Origin: Bicyclus anynana
Taxonomy: Eukaryota; Arthropoda; Insecta; Lepidoptera; Nymphalidae
Assembly (NCBI RefSeq): GCF_947172395.1
Contig: NC_069100.1
Location: forward strand, 9,824,109-9,888,108
Direction of reading: 5' to 3'
Length of the DNA stretch: 64,000 nt
Positions within the stretch are counted from its first letter, which is position 1, and each line of letters starts with the position of its first letter. Under the pieces are notes generated by a model. It was given only the letters and a program-made list of their open reading frames with translations, made no database searches and had not been told where the DNA came from. This document shows positions 23,629 through 33,785 of this stretch, piece after piece. A program made the position numbers and the translations under genes.

Positions 23629-26600
23629 CTGAAAATCATAATAAAACGTTCAATTAACAAAAATGTTTTTTTTTGCAATAAAATACATCCGATTTCAAAA
23701 ACATAAACGTACCCACGAAACTAAAAAGTGAGAAAATTATAATATTTTCTACCTGCTGATCAGTTTTAAGGCGGTGCCAAGCCGGTGTCGTGTTAATTTA
23801 AGTCGTTTTTTTTTTAATTTTTAGTGAAAAGTAAAAAAAAATACATTTTATATTATACACCCTAACCACGTCGACACCCTAGGCGAATTTTTCGCAAATC
23901 ACTTCTTGTTGATTATTATATTATGTAATCAGCACTAGACTGTAGTGTGATCTAGACTCTAGTGTGATCGTTCACAGAGCATAATACTAGTTTTCAAGAT
24001 GATTGGTGCTTTTTGTGCACCTTATTTTGGAAATCGGGTTGTAACTTTTTTTTGATTTATATACTTCGAGGGATTTTCTATTCCATAATAAAAGAATTAT
24101 CAAAGTAGCACAAAAAGTTATGCGTGGTCTTACAATAACAATCAACTAGTAAGCAATCAATCATTTTTCCTGTCACCCTGTTTTCTACCCTTAGGGTTGG
24201 ATCTTTTTTCCAAACTAAGATAAGTGAATTATGAAGTTACGTTATATCGCTTTATGATACCTGGAAGAGCTAATTCTCTGAACCTCAGAGCCTTATAGAA
24301 ATTTAGAGCATCTTAACTGTAGTTTAGCTTTATTTTATAGATGGAAGATGTTGTTGTATAGATGGTAGGAGAAACAGAGAGCAATTACCTGGAAGAACCA
24401 GTCGCACACCCTCGTCCGCTGGTTGAAGACAGTGCCGGGCGCGCAGATGAAGGAGTACATGATGTTGCCGCCAATGCTGGGCACGCACCAGTGCCACACC
24501 TGTCACATAAACATCATAGAATTATATAGGTCACTACAGTGCAGTTTATAGCCTCAATAGCTCAACGGTAAGAGCGGTTGGACTCATCACCGAGGTCTGA
24601 GAAGTGGTTTGGTCCCCGCCTCGTTGGTCTATTGTCGTACCCACTCCTAGCACAGTCTATCCCGAATAGTTGGAGGGGAATGGGAATATTGGTCATATTA
24701 TAAAAAATATGGCAAATATTAAAATGTATGGGAATGACATTCGGAGTTGTATTAATCAATCAGCTTTTCCATTAGCTTCAAAATATACGATACAAAAAAT
24801 ACGTTTAGCAGGCAATTGAGCTAATTAATTTTGACTGCCTAAAGAACTTAGATCCGTGGTCTCCTCACCTGACAGCTGGTCTCTGGGTCCGCGTAGTAGC
24901 CCGGTATCTTGTCATCACAAGTAAACGATAAGCCCTTAGGGACCTCTTCGAAGGCCGGGTAGTCTTGCCCCGGCACGTAACCGTCTAGCGCCTGTAAAAA
25001 TATAATAGTCATTTTGTTTAATCTATACATACAATTACGGAAAAGCAAAACTGTCAATTTATAATAGAATCGGTCAAAGTCACCGACGTAGCTCAATGAG
25101 TTGCAAGGCTGAAGTGGCAATGGGCGGGGCACATAGTTCAACGAACCGATGGACGTTGGGGTCCCAAAGTGCTGGAATTGCGACCCCGCACTAGTAAATG
25201 CAGTGTTGGCCGGCCCCCCACCAGGTAAACTGACGACATCAAGAGAGTCGCAGGGATTCGCTGGATGCAGGTGGCTCAGTATCGTGATGTTTGGAAGTCC
25301 CTACAAAAGGCCTATGTCCTGCAGTGACGTCCATCGGCTGATATGATGATGATGATGATGAAAACCGTCAATCAAAAAGAAAAAAATACGTCAATATTTT
25401 ATTTTCTTGATAAAGAGTCATGGAAACCCATACCTCTGACGGTTTCTACGCGGCATCGTATCAAACGCTTAATCTATAAAAAATACTAATCAAACCTGCT
25501 TCAAGTCATTAATATTGTTTAAATAAAAAAAGTAATTGTTAAATTTCTTGCTAGTAAAATCTGCTTGTAAACTTTTGAAAAGGTTGGAATCTTACTTTAT
25601 ATTAAATGAATTTGCATTGATGTAAGATGAAGAAAGAGAGGTCTTATATGTTTAATGGTGAGAGACTTATTCTACATTAATGTGAACTACATTTGCTTAT
25701 AATCTAATCTTGAAGGTATTTAAAGAGTTTTAAATATACTTCGTTTATATTTACGCATATTCATGATCAATATGTAGCAGTAATTAAAATATAATTCTTT
25801 TCTTTACTTTCGACGAAGTGTCCCCGCCTTTATTTATTCTAAGCAAATGAGCAACTAAGTATAATTTTGTCACATAACCGTTTTTTTTTTATTCTTTACA
25901 AGTAAGCCCTTGACTACAATCTCACCTGATGGTAAGTGATGATGTAATCTAAGATGGAAGCGGGCTAATTGTTGGGAGAAGGATGAAAATCCACACTCCA
26001 TTCGGTTTCCACACGACATCGTACCGGAACGCTAAATCGCTTGGCGGTACGTCTTTGTCGGTAGGGTGGTCTAGCCACGGCCGAAGCCTCCCACCAGCTA
26101 GACCTGGACCAACTAAGAAAACATCAATCGGCCCAGCTGGGGATCGAACCCAGAACCTACGTCATTAAATCCACTGCGCATACCACTGCGCTACGGAGGC
26201 CGTTATAATAGCGTAAAATAGAAGACAATTATTTATTTTTAATAATCCCTATAAAAACCTTTGATTATTACCTGTTAATTCGTACACGCTTTAAAAAACA
26301 TTGATACATTTTAATTGCTGCAATTTCTGAAATTGATTCATTATATACTTACAAATGTAATTACATACTTCTAATTGTGTTACGCAGAAAAGTTTATAAA
26401 AGATTGTCGTAAGATAATAATTAAGTCTTTTTTATTCATTGACAAGTTAGCACTTGGTTAGAGTGACACGTGCACTTCAACATGTTGCTTTTTTTTTAAA
26501 TATTAAATTCTGTTTTTTGCAAATTCCGCGGGAACCATATATTTTTAAAGACAGACAGTCAGACAATAATTTTAAAAAGGCTTGATCATGTTTTAATATC

Positions 26601-27045
26601 TTGTTAGTAACTATACACACCAGAAAACACAGTTATTTTGAAATCGCAGACAGACACTTAAATTTTATCTATATGTATTGATTAGCTTCCAGCTGATGGT
26701 AAGTGAAAACCCGTCGTTAATAAATAGAACTACACTTCGGAGAGCAAGCAAATATCGCCATACAAAGCGCTGCACAGTGTCTACAAACACACCGGCTTCC
26801 GACCGGAATTTAGTAATGATGCGTTTGCGATTGTAGAAAGAGAATCGAAATGTTATATGGCTACAGGCCCAGGCATCCTTCTAAGAGAGGGAATGTGGAG
26901 CTTGGACTCTGTGCTTCAGTAAGGGTTCTCATTAGTATTGAAATCCAAAGTTACTTACAGCTGTAGAGAGGTCAACTAAGTGCAGCAGTAGAGCCATTAG
27001 TCCAAGGGAACGCAGCTGCAGTCCGCATATCCGTCTATCCAACAT
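23536..27045 (-). CDS. Secreted single chitin-binding (CBM14) domain protein, CPAP1-like; 4 exons
   Basis: Joining 27045-26959, 24991-24869, 24499-24389 and 23628-23536 on the minus strand gives an uninterrupted 137-residue protein. All introns are phase 0 with GT-AG ends (GTAAGT, GTGAGG, GTAATT donors). Residues 1-29 are a likely signal peptide (basic N-terminus, then LGLMALLLHLV, then a small-residue region STA-A). Residues 30-50 are a linker containing PGQDYPAFEEVP. Residues 51-112 are a peritrophin-A/CBM14 domain with cysteines at 54, 69, 75, 89, 102 and 110 (spacing 14, 5, 13, 12, 7) and the expected aromatic residues (GYY, WHW, DWFF). The tail is acidic then basic and ends GKKK. Known of the family: such proteins are secreted and bind chitin in cuticle or peritrophic matrix. 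The DYPxxxxxP lead-in and C-terminal FYGVN resemble CPAP1 proteins often auto-labelled U-scoloptoxin(01)-like. A structural cuticle role is inferred; nothing suggests a toxin. Confidence 0.9.
24389..24499 (-). CDS. Exon 3 of the CBM14 gene: domain core
   Basis: A 111-nt, 37-codon exon with TGTGACAG acceptor and GTAATT donor. It carries domain cysteines 3, 4 and 5 and the motif CAPGTVFNQRTRVCDWFF, the most recognisable part of a peritrophin-A domain. The reading frame has no stop and joins exons 2 and 4 in phase 0. Confidence 0.93.
24548..24760 (+). mobile_element. SINE family D in intron 2
   Basis: tRNA-like head (AGCTCAACGGTAAGAGCGGT, then a B-box-like GGTTTGGTCCCC) followed by TATTGTCGTACCCACTCCTA and GGAGGGGAATGGGAATATTG. 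Lies wholly within intron 2 of the CBM14 gene. Confidence 0.7.
24869..24991 (-). CDS. Exon 2 of the CBM14 gene: linker and start of chitin-binding domain
   Basis: A 123-nt, 41-codon exon with TTTTTACAG acceptor and GTGAGG donor. It encodes the DYPAFEEVP linker and the first two domain cysteines (FTC and ETSC), with the GYYADPET segment typical of CBM14 domains between them. It is clearly more GC-rich than its flanks. Confidence 0.92.
25075..25362 (+). mobile_element. RTE-like LINE 3' fragment in intron 1
   Basis: Plus frames read (KVTDVAQ)-like, GVPKCWNCDPAL, KLTTSRESQ and CRWLSIVMFGSPYKRPMSC (alternative frame of the usual WMQVAQYRDVWKSLQKAYV), and end at ATCGGCTGAT followed by a (GATGAT)n tail. 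Confidence 0.82.
25425..25470 (-). mobile_element. SINE family A variant fragment
   Basis: CATACCTCTGACGGTTTCTA CGCGGCATCGTA matches the divergent subfamily at 19880. Confidence 0.5.
25881..26202 (-). mobile_element. SINE family A, full length, in intron 1
   Basis: Complete from the ACTTGTAAAGAATAAAA end (left, reverse complement) to the tRNA-like head GGCCTCCGTAGCGCAGTGGT (right, reverse complement). In intron 1 of the CBM14 gene. Confidence 0.92.
26825..26872 (+). mobile_element. MITE terminal repeat fragment (same family as 35335)
   Basis: GCGTTTGCGATTGTAGAAAG AGAATCGA ... TATGGCTA matches the right TIR of the MITE at 35335-35508. Confidence 0.6.
26959..27045 (-). CDS. Exon 1 of the CBM14 gene: signal peptide
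   Basis: Encodes 29 residues with a hydrophobic core and ends ACA GCT before a strong GTAAGT donor. I chose the ATG at 27045 (context CAGAAATG) because it adds basic residues ahead of the hydrophobic core. The in-frame ATG at 26997 (Met17) would leave a very short leader. A TTTGTTACAG acceptor-like site ends at 27066, 20 nt upstream of the ATG, so the 5' UTR may be interrupted by a further intron. No TATA box or clear promoter is visible. A LINE 3' remnant lies about 110 bp upstream. Confidence 0.72.
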
Positions 27046-27149
27046 TTCTGCTTAAAGTAGCAATTCTGTAACAAATATAGATATCTCTTTAATACATACA
27101 TAGGGTGAAAAATACTTATTTCTTTTCTGTTTCGGTTTAGAATACGAGC

Positions 27150-27228
27150 ATCCGAAGTAACTTGACGTGTCAAAAGTGTTTGCAAATTAAGCCTAATTAA
27201 AATAAATGAATTTTGAATTTTAATTTAT
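27150..27228 (+). mobile_element. LINE 3' terminus remnant
   Basis: TTGACGTGTCAAAAGTGTTTG then AATTAAGCCTAATTAAAATAAATGAATTTTGAATTTT. Same terminus as at 5700, 49975 and 62050. Confidence 0.65.
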
Positions 27229-27234
27229 AATGTG

Positions 27235-27450
27235 TAATAAATAATACGTACACATAGCCGTAAAAAAGACATATTGGTGCTATCAACGATGTTATCTTGT
27301 AAAGAGAAATAAACAAAATTCAACCAATGGCAGCGCAACCGGAAATGCCGCTATATCTTCCATTGCGTTGGTACGAAAGAGATGGGACTGGGACAGCTCT
27401 GATCCCATTCCATTAGACGATTTATGTCTCTTTCTCTTCACTTGTTTGCA
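27235..27450. other. Unassigned DNA upstream of the CBM14 gene
   Basis: No clear promoter motif seen. Confidence 0.4.
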
Positions 27451-27454
27451 TGTT

Positions 27455-27632
27455 AATCATCATCATTATCAACCTATGTTTGGCTCACTGCTGATCTCGA
27501 ATCTCCTCTCAAAATGACCCTCTCATTGTGAGAGAAGACTCGAGATCAGCAATGAGCTAAATATATATATATACTTAGGCCAATAGTCCACCACGCTGGC
27601 CCAGTACAGATTGGCAGAAGTCACATTGCGAC
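27455..27632 (-). mobile_element. SINE family B fragment with internal inverted duplication
   Basis: The 3' end (GCTCACTGCTGATCTCGA ... CTCTCAAAATGA) is followed at once by its own reverse complement (CTCTCATTGTGAGAG ... CGAGATCAGCAATGAGCT) up to about 27560. The element then continues normally from GGCCAATAGTCCACCACGC. Confidence 0.8.
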
Positions 27633-27639
27633 AACGATA

Positions 27640-28375
27640 CGAGGTTAAGTAAAGTTGGAATTCGTAAAGAACACATCAAGAAGTACAAAATAACTAATTT
27701 TCAAAACCTAATGAAGAAACTAATAATAAAAAAATTAAATTAAATGAATAACAGACAAATTTTGACCGCAGCACGCGTCTTAATTAACTAGTCATAGTAA
27801 TTATCCGCCTAAGATCACATTGACATGACATATGTTCCCACGAATAGGAAACTATTGCCCAAGAATTTGTTTTTCTCACTTCCACATGTGTTGTGCGTGT
27901 TTTTGCTTCTCTCTCATGAATTGCATTTGTTTACCACGAGAGATAATTGCGCGGTAATCAAATGTGGTGTAACTTAGTCATTTAATGCTTAGCCACTTGC
28001 TGGGGCCACGACCTTGCCGATAGTGTTAGATTAGCATGCAGCGGCGATCGGTACAACGCCGTGGCCGTAACTAACCATCTGAGGCTTACCGCGAATTCAT
28101 TGAGGCCCCGAAAAAAAGGTCAGATTGTAATTTTTTTAATGTTGGATAACTTTTGAGTTCACAGACTTTTGGTTTGTTAGTTCTTTCGGACCGTGGACTC
28201 ATAGTATTTTGCCAGCCCCGCCAAGCTATAGTTACGTCTTTGAACGACTAGCTTAATATACCGTGTGTGGATAAAGAAATGCGTGTTTATCGATCTCCGT
28301 TTAGTGTTCAAATGATTTTATATTTAACAAAATGCATTGGTTTAACTGAAAGTATATTAATCCATATCTATTCTA
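27640..28375. other. Unassigned intergenic DNA
   Basis: No gene or clear repeat identified. Confidence 0.45.
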
Positions 28376-28381
28376 CATTCT

Positions 28382-28541
28382 ATACACATTATTAAGAGGT
28401 AAAGTCAGTGGTATTGTAGGGGTATATCTCTGGATCTACTGTACCGATTTGGAAAATTCTTTATCACTAGAAAGCTACGTTATTTGTAAGTAAGCTGTAT
28501 ATTTCCAGGTATTCTAACGGTGATGGAAACTTAGCGAGTGA
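28382..28541 (+). mobile_element. Helitron-like fragment
   Basis: AGAGGTAAAGTCAGTGGTAT ... TCTCTGGATCTACTGTACCG ... GTGAAACC. Parallels the copy at 32576-32744, which retains a CTAGT end. Confidence 0.5.
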
Positions 28542-28640
28542 AACCAGCCAGAACGGGACCAATTAAGAAAACCTCAATTGGCCTAGCCGGGGATGGAACC
28601 CAGTACCTCCGTCTTGTAAATTCACAGCGCATACCACTGA
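28542..28640 (-). mobile_element. SINE family A head fragment
   Basis: Reverse complement of the tRNA-like head and adjoining GGCCGATTGAGGTTTTCTTAA region. It abuts a family B SINE at 28641. Confidence 0.8.
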
Positions 28641-28935
28641 AGGATATGACCTCTGCCTCCGATTCCGGAGGGTGTGGGTTCAAATCCGGGGCATGCACCT
28701 CCAACTTTTCAGTTGTGTGCATTTTAAGAAATTAAATATCACGTGTCTCAAACGGTGAAGGAAAAACATAGTGAGGAAACCTGCATACCAGAGAATTTTT
28801 TTAATTCTCTGCGTGTGTGAAGTCTGCCAATGCGCATTGTCCAGCGTGGTGAACTATTGTCCTAAACCCTCTCATTATGAGAGAAGACTCAAGCTTAGCA
28901 ATGAGCCGACTATGGGTTGATAATGATGACTATTA
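28641..28935 (+). mobile_element. SINE family B, near full length
   Basis: From GGATATGACCTCTGCCTCC (tRNA-like head, B box GGGTTCAAATCC) through the ACCTCCAACTTTTCAGTTG body to GAGCCGACTATGGGTTGATA and ATGATGA. Confidence 0.9.
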
Positions 28936-28939
28936 CCTG

Positions 28940-29290
28940 ATCGTTTACTTTTACGAAAACTTACATTAAAGATTAAAAAAAGATAAAGTTAAACAATTAC
29001 TTTAATGAATAATTTAGATTTCATAACACTATGTAAATGGACCCACGAGCACAAAAGTGACCCAACAACCAGTTCAGCCATAAAAAAATCAATGTGCAAA
29101 CACTGTAATTACACTATAATTATAAGCCGCGACGTGGAAAAAACCACCGGTTAAACAATTTTAATCTAATTACCATAGGAAGCAGGTCGAGAGCTATCAT
29201 TGTTTGATGGGAGGAGATGGTATCGCTTTCGCACGGCTGTTGCGAGCCCTTTCGACATGGGTCAATTTTATTTGACTAGGCATGCACAAT
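28940..29290. other. Unassigned AT-rich DNA
   Basis: No feature seen. Confidence 0.5.
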
Positions 29291-29296
29291 ATAATT

Positions 29297-29400
29297 TGAA
29301 GCCTTAATAGCTCCGCGCTTAGTGGTCAGACTCACGCAGAAGGTCATAAGTTCAAATTCCGCTTGGACTATTGTCGTATCTGTTGTCGCCGCGTTCCAAC
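29297..29400 (+). mobile_element. SINE family D-like head
   Basis: GAAGCCTTAATAGCTCCGCG ... GTTCAAATTCCGCTTGG then TATTGTCGTATCTG resembles the tRNA-like start of the copy at 24548. Confidence 0.5.
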
Positions 29401-29404
29401 AACG

Positions 29405-29865
29405 CTACCACATTTCAATTTACATGTTTTAATAAATAGATTATTAGGTTATAAATGAAATACAAATGTGTTGTATACATGAAATAACGATTATTATAAT
29501 AAGATTAAAATAGATTAAAAATACTACTCTGTCTAGTTCACTTGATATCTTGCTGAGTCTTGATTGGCTCCCGCCAATAAGTGAATGGTTGTAAAAGGAG
29601 ACGGTCGGGACCTCCGATAATTTAGTAATTGAGTATCGACTGTTGTCTTGTATAAGTGTTCAAGTTAAGTATTTTATGTAGTTAAAACTAAAGAAGCTAG
29701 GTTATGAAAGGGTTTATAGGGATACGGAATATAATTAAATCAGTTTGATGTAGTAATGAGAGGCTAAATATACTGTAAAGTGATGTTATTATGGTTAAAT
29801 GTTTAATTAATATAACTCTGATACTAACGTGCTCGTCTCTTATTTTAGAGCCGATAATATACGAT
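29405..29865. other. Unassigned AT-rich DNA
   Basis: No feature seen. Confidence 0.5.
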
Positions 29866-29868
29866 AAG

Positions 29869-30205
29869 ACGATATATATAGCGTAGCTTGCCTTAGAAGG
29901 GTCCCGTATCAAGAATAGTTGGGGGTCCAATAGGCACAAATGAAGGGTAAAGATTTCTCACAAAAGAAACAAAAATTCTGCTTCAAATACATAAGACAGT
30001 GACTTAACCTATGTAGGATGTTTCTAACTTTTGAACGCACGCTTAAAACCCGCAAAAATGCTTTTTTTGTCATTTTATTCTGCAGATAAGGTTTTTTTTC
30101 CGGGAAGCACTAGATTAAGTGAGATTGCAGATTAGATTTTACTAACTTTTGTTTACACGCGTAATGTACTCTGGGGGTACCGTATCATTGATACGCCCCT
30201 GCGTA
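29869..30205 (+). repeat. Dispersed repeat P, copy 1
   Basis: The order CAAAAGAAACAAAAATTCT, ACAGTGACTTAACC, TTTCCGGGAAGCAC and GGTACCGTATCATTGATACG matches 62655-63015. The end motif also occurs reversed at 49102-49147. Starts AGCGTAGCTTGCC, like the CAGTGGCGTA ends of hAT-type MITEs. Confidence 0.7.
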
Positions 30206-30224
30206 CCCACTCCTTGGTCAATTT

Positions 30225-30310
30225 TGACGTGGTATGCGCGGTGGGCTTACACGACGGAGGTCCTGAGTTCGATTGAGGTTTTCTTAATTGGTCCAGGTCT
30301 GGCTAGTGGT
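30225..30310 (+). mobile_element. SINE family A head fragment
   Basis: TGCGCGGTGGGCTTACACGACGGAGGTCCTGAGTTCGATT then TTTTCTTAATTGGTCCAGGTCTGGCTAGTGG, ending where a (CAT)n run starts. Confidence 0.75.
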
Positions 30311-30336
30311 CATCATCATCATCATCATCATCATAT
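30309..30336. repeat. (CAT)n microsatellite
   Basis: Nine uninterrupted CAT units, then ATCGATGGAAGTCGATCG, possibly the decayed 3' tail of an RTE-like copy (usual CATCATATCAGCCGATGGACG). Confidence 0.85.
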
Positions 30337-30339
30337 CGA

Positions 30340-30775
30340 TGGAAGTCGATCGATCTCCTTATTTCTAGATCGACTGTACGGGACGGTAATTACTTTACGA
30401 GATATGACCGAAACCTACTTAGGTATTAATATAAAACCCAAAATTCACCCGCGCTGGGAACCGAACCCAACACCTGTTGATTATAAAACGAGTAATTTTG
30501 CAACTGTGCCACAAACGTAGACAGTTTCAACTTACAGATCTTTCTATGCTTAATTTCAATCATTGTCAATTATGACAGTGTCCCACAATTTTGCATAATG
30601 ATCGATAAATTACAAACACTAATTACAGTAGGTATTACAATTGTATTACAGCTGTAATCGACTCTTTGTTCTGTTTGTATGTGATTGTGTATTGAAGATT
30701 TTTTGTAGTGCTTGACTTAACTTAATCTACGTTATATTATGATTTATGTTAGTAATTAAAGTTGATGGTTTAAAT
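30340..30775. other. Unassigned DNA
   Basis: A tRNA-like stretch (GGGAACCGAACCCAACACC) at about 30460-30520 may be a decayed minus-strand SINE head. No gene. Confidence 0.4.
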
Positions 30776-30780
30776 ACAAT

Positions 30781-30904
30781 TAATTGTTATCTTTAGTCAT
30801 CTTTCGACTTCAGTTCGATTCCCACAACGGGAATATATTTGTGAGATGAACATGAATGTTTTTCTGTGTCTGGGTGTTACGTTATATGATATAAATTTAT
30901 ATAT
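30781..30904 (+). mobile_element. SINE family C, left half
   Basis: B-box-like GTTCGATTCCCACAACGGG, then GTGAGATGAACATGAATGTTTTTCTGTGTC, matching the reverse complement of 46250-46516. Continues after the nested SINE A, at 31234. Confidence 0.7.
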
Positions 30905-31233
30905 TTTTTTTCTTTATTCTTTACAAGTTAGCCCTTGATTACAATCTCACCTGATGGTAAGGTATAATGCAATCTAAGTTGGAAGCGGGCTAACTTGTTA
31001 GGAGGAGGATAAAAATCCACACCCCTATATCGGTTTCTACACGACATCGTACCGGAACGCTAAATCGCTTGGCGGTACGTCTTTGTCGGTAGGGTGGTAA
31101 CTAGCCACGGCCGAAGCTTCCCACCAGCCAGACCTAGACCAATTAAGAAAACCTCAATCGGCCCAGCCGGGGATCGAACCCAGGACCTCCGTCTTGTAAA
31201 TCCACCGCGCATACTACTGCGCCACGTAGGCCG
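30905..31233 (-). mobile_element. SINE family A, full length, nested in SINE family C
   Basis: Complete element from the TTTACAAGTTAGCCCTTG end to the tRNA-like head TGCGCCACGTAGGCCG. Both flanks belong to one family C element. Confidence 0.92.
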
Positions 31234-31342
31234 TCATATATAATATCGGCTGTCTTTAGTACCCATTACAAAGGCTTCGCTGTCCGTTTACTTTGGGGAT
31301 ATACAGCGATGTGTGTATTGTTTAAGTATATTTATATATTTA
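31234..31342 (+). mobile_element. SINE family C, right half
   Basis: TAGTACCCATTACAAAGGCTTC ... TTTACTTTGGGGATA ... GATGTGTGTATTGTTTAAG matches the 3' half of the family C copy at 46250-46516. Confidence 0.7.
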
Positions 31343-31548
31343 CTAGCTGACGCCACGCGGTTTTACCCGCGTGGTTTCTGTTCCCGTAGGAATACGGGGA
31401 TAATATATAGCATATAGCCTTCCTTGATAAATGGGTTATCTAACATTAAAAGAATTTTTCAAATCGGACCAGTAGTTCCTGAGATTAGCGCGTTCAATCA
31501 AACAAACAAATAAACAAATTCTTCAGCTTTGTAATAATAAAGTATAGA
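31343..31548 (-). mobile_element. Non-autonomous Helitron, complete
   Basis: CTAG at 31343-31346 and TC at 31548-31547 with A/T flanks. Carries GACGCCACGCGGTTTTACCCGCG, a strong terminal hairpin. Inserted directly at the end of the family C SINE. Confidence 0.85.
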
Positions 31549-31570
31549 TTTTTATTTTGCTGGATCAGTT

Positions 31571-31894
31571 ATCATCATCATCATTAACAACCCACATAAT
31601 TATGGCTCACTGTTGAGCACAAGTCTCCTCTGAGGATGAGAGGGGTTAGGCTGATAGTCTATACCACGCTGGCCTAATCCAGATTGGCAGACTTCACATA
31701 CGCAGAGAATTGAGGAAATTCTCAGGTATGCAGGTTTCCTCACGATGTTTTTCTTTCACTGACCGAGATTCGTGATATTTAATTTCCTAAAATGCTCATA
31801 ACTGTAAAGTTGGAGGGGCATGTCCCGGACGGGATTCGAACCTACGCCCTCCGAATCAAAGGCAGAGGTCATATCCACTGGGCTATCACGGCTT
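31571..31894 (-). mobile_element. SINE family B, full length
   Basis: ATCATCATCATTAACAACCC end at left, TTTCCTCACGATGTTTTTC core, and tRNA-like head GCCGTGATAGCCCAGTGGAT (reverse complement) at right. Confidence 0.92.
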
Positions 31895-31899
31895 ATTCA

Positions 31900-32570
31900 T
31901 CATAATCATTATTATTAACCTATTTTTATGGGCCTAATACACTACAATTATAGAAATTTTTCGTAACACTTTCCAGAAAATCTAGAACACGACACTTGTA
32001 AAAGCAAATACGTTAATATAGTTTGTACTTTCTTTAACAATTTATATTTACTAAAGGCTGTCTATAAAAAAATATTACGTAAATGAAAAGCTATTAGTAA
32101 GTGCCATAGGCCATATTTTATCCCAGGACTCATTGGAGTACTAGTTGTTACGTCTATGTTCGTAAAACCGCGGTGGGTCTACTTCTAACTAAAATACATT
32201 CATAGACAAGCAATGTTAAGCTTGTTTATTGTGTGAATATGTTGAGTTGCCAGTTCAAAATAATTTAAATATTTAATAACAATATAGAATCCGGACCGGA
32301 ATTTCTGACCCTAATTTTTAACTAACCGCTTCGCCCTTCACAGGTTAAGGTTAGATCAAAATCGGTGTCAAAAATCGGTGACCTGGTAAAAGTAGGCTGA
32401 AATTTGTATAATAAATAATATGACCTTTGTCTACGTACAGTTATTAGTACGAATTATTATTGTTGTCCCCTTGGTAGTTAATTTCGCCCAAACAATTATC
32501 GTAACTGTAATAAATGTGAATGTTTGTTACGCTTTCATGCCTAAACCACAAAACCGATTTTATAAATTAA
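31900..32570. other. Mostly unassigned; Helitron-like scrap at 32095-32190
   Basis: GCCATAGGCCATATTTTATCCC followed by AAAACCGCGGTGGGTC resembles a Helitron 3' part. Nothing else recognised. Confidence 0.4.
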
Positions 32571-32575
32571 GTCTA

Positions 32576-32744
32576 AATTGTAAAGAGGTAAAGTCTGTGT
32601 TGTTGTAGGGGGTAATCTCTGGACCTACTAAACCGATTTTGAAAATTCTTTTACCATTAGATTAGATTAGCCACATTATTTGTGAGTGCCATTTTATTCT
32701 CACGGTACGGAAATACGCGGGTGAAATGTCAGGGCATTGACTAG
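32576..32744 (+). mobile_element. Helitron-like fragment with CTAGT end
   Basis: AGAGGTAAAGTCTGTGTTGT ... GTAATCTCTGGACCTACTAAACCG ... ACGCGGGTGAAATGTCAGGGCATTGACTAGT. The CTAG at 32741-32744 is followed by T. Confidence 0.65.
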
Positions 32745-32749
32745 TATGA

Positions 32750-33170
32750 TAATATTTTGAATGATATTTTGTAAAAAGTTTGAGTAATCAATAGAAATTT
32801 AAAAAATATCGGGAATTAAATACTATTTAAATAATATTAAGTTCCGATTTTTGACACGACTAGAAGCTGTATGACCATCGATCTTTGCCAGTTCCGTAGG
32901 AAAAAAAATAAAGAAAAAAAAATACGACGGTTAATATAAAATGTTGACTAATATTTAATGTTTATTACTGTGTTTATTACAATGACTACATTACGCCATT
33001 TCGCAAAGCGTCTTCCCACGAAGTTGCTTTAAATTGTCCGCCATTTTGATTTTAAGTGTCAAGTTTTACGAAATAAATGATTACAACTAATTGCGTTCAC
33101 CTTTAAAACTATAGCACAAGATAATGACCTGCAAACGCCTTCCTACATCGAGTTTTTCACGGGAGTAATT
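32750..33170. other. Unassigned AT-rich DNA
   Basis: No feature seen. Confidence 0.5.
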
Positions 33171-33179
33171 GTTTTGTAT

Positions 33180-33347
33180 AATAGCTTGGCAAATTCGTTC
33201 ATAACGCTCCCGATGCCCTGCGTGCTCGACTTCATACCCGCGCAGTCCTTCCCTCTGGCCCAGTCGCACGACTTCACACCCGCGCAGTCCTTTCCCCACG
33301 TCGCCCGCATATCATGGGAGTATCATCAACGAACTTGCCAAGCTACA
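33180..33347. mobile_element. Foldback MITE with duplicated GC-rich core
   Basis: TIRs: AGCTTGGCAAATTCGTTCAT at left and ATCAACGAACTTGCCAAGCT at right. The core contains a tandem near-duplicate of CGACTTCAYACCCGCGCAGTCCTT (about 33229-33252 and 33270-33293). Confidence 0.7.
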
Positions 33348-33349
33348 GC

Positions 33350-33780
33350 TGACGAGAGAACGAGATATTCCATAGATTAGCCTAGACAAACAGACAGACA
33401 ATTTTTTAAAAAAAGTTCGTGTTTTCGTGTTACAGCCAGTATCGTCTAAAAACTGAAACCACTTGAGAAAACACAGTTATTTTGGATTCACTAAAATACA
33501 GTGACGATGTTTCAGAATTTCAGATGTTTATAAGTGCTTGTATGAAAATTCATACTTAACACTGCAAAAAATTGTTAATGTCAATGTTTAGCAACTCTAT
33601 GCCAGTCGCGGTAAACATGTTTGCTAGGCCGACATACTTTCTAGAACGCACAAACGAAAGCGTGCTATAACTTCATATAGCGCCATCTAGTGTACAACAG
33701 CGCAACTAGATGCGAGTAAAAATGTGTCTCACTTCACCGGAAAAGACACCGCTCGGCAGCGGGACAGCGGTACGATTCTT
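33350..33780. other. Unassigned DNA
   Basis: No gene or clear repeat identified. Confidence 0.45.
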
Positions 33781-33785
33781 TTTTT

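Noticed and set aside
23536..27045. Venom toxin gene
   Set aside because: The domain pattern resembles proteins auto-named U-scoloptoxin(01)-like, but single CBM14 secreted proteins are common cuticle/chitin-binding proteins in insects and nothing here indicates venom.
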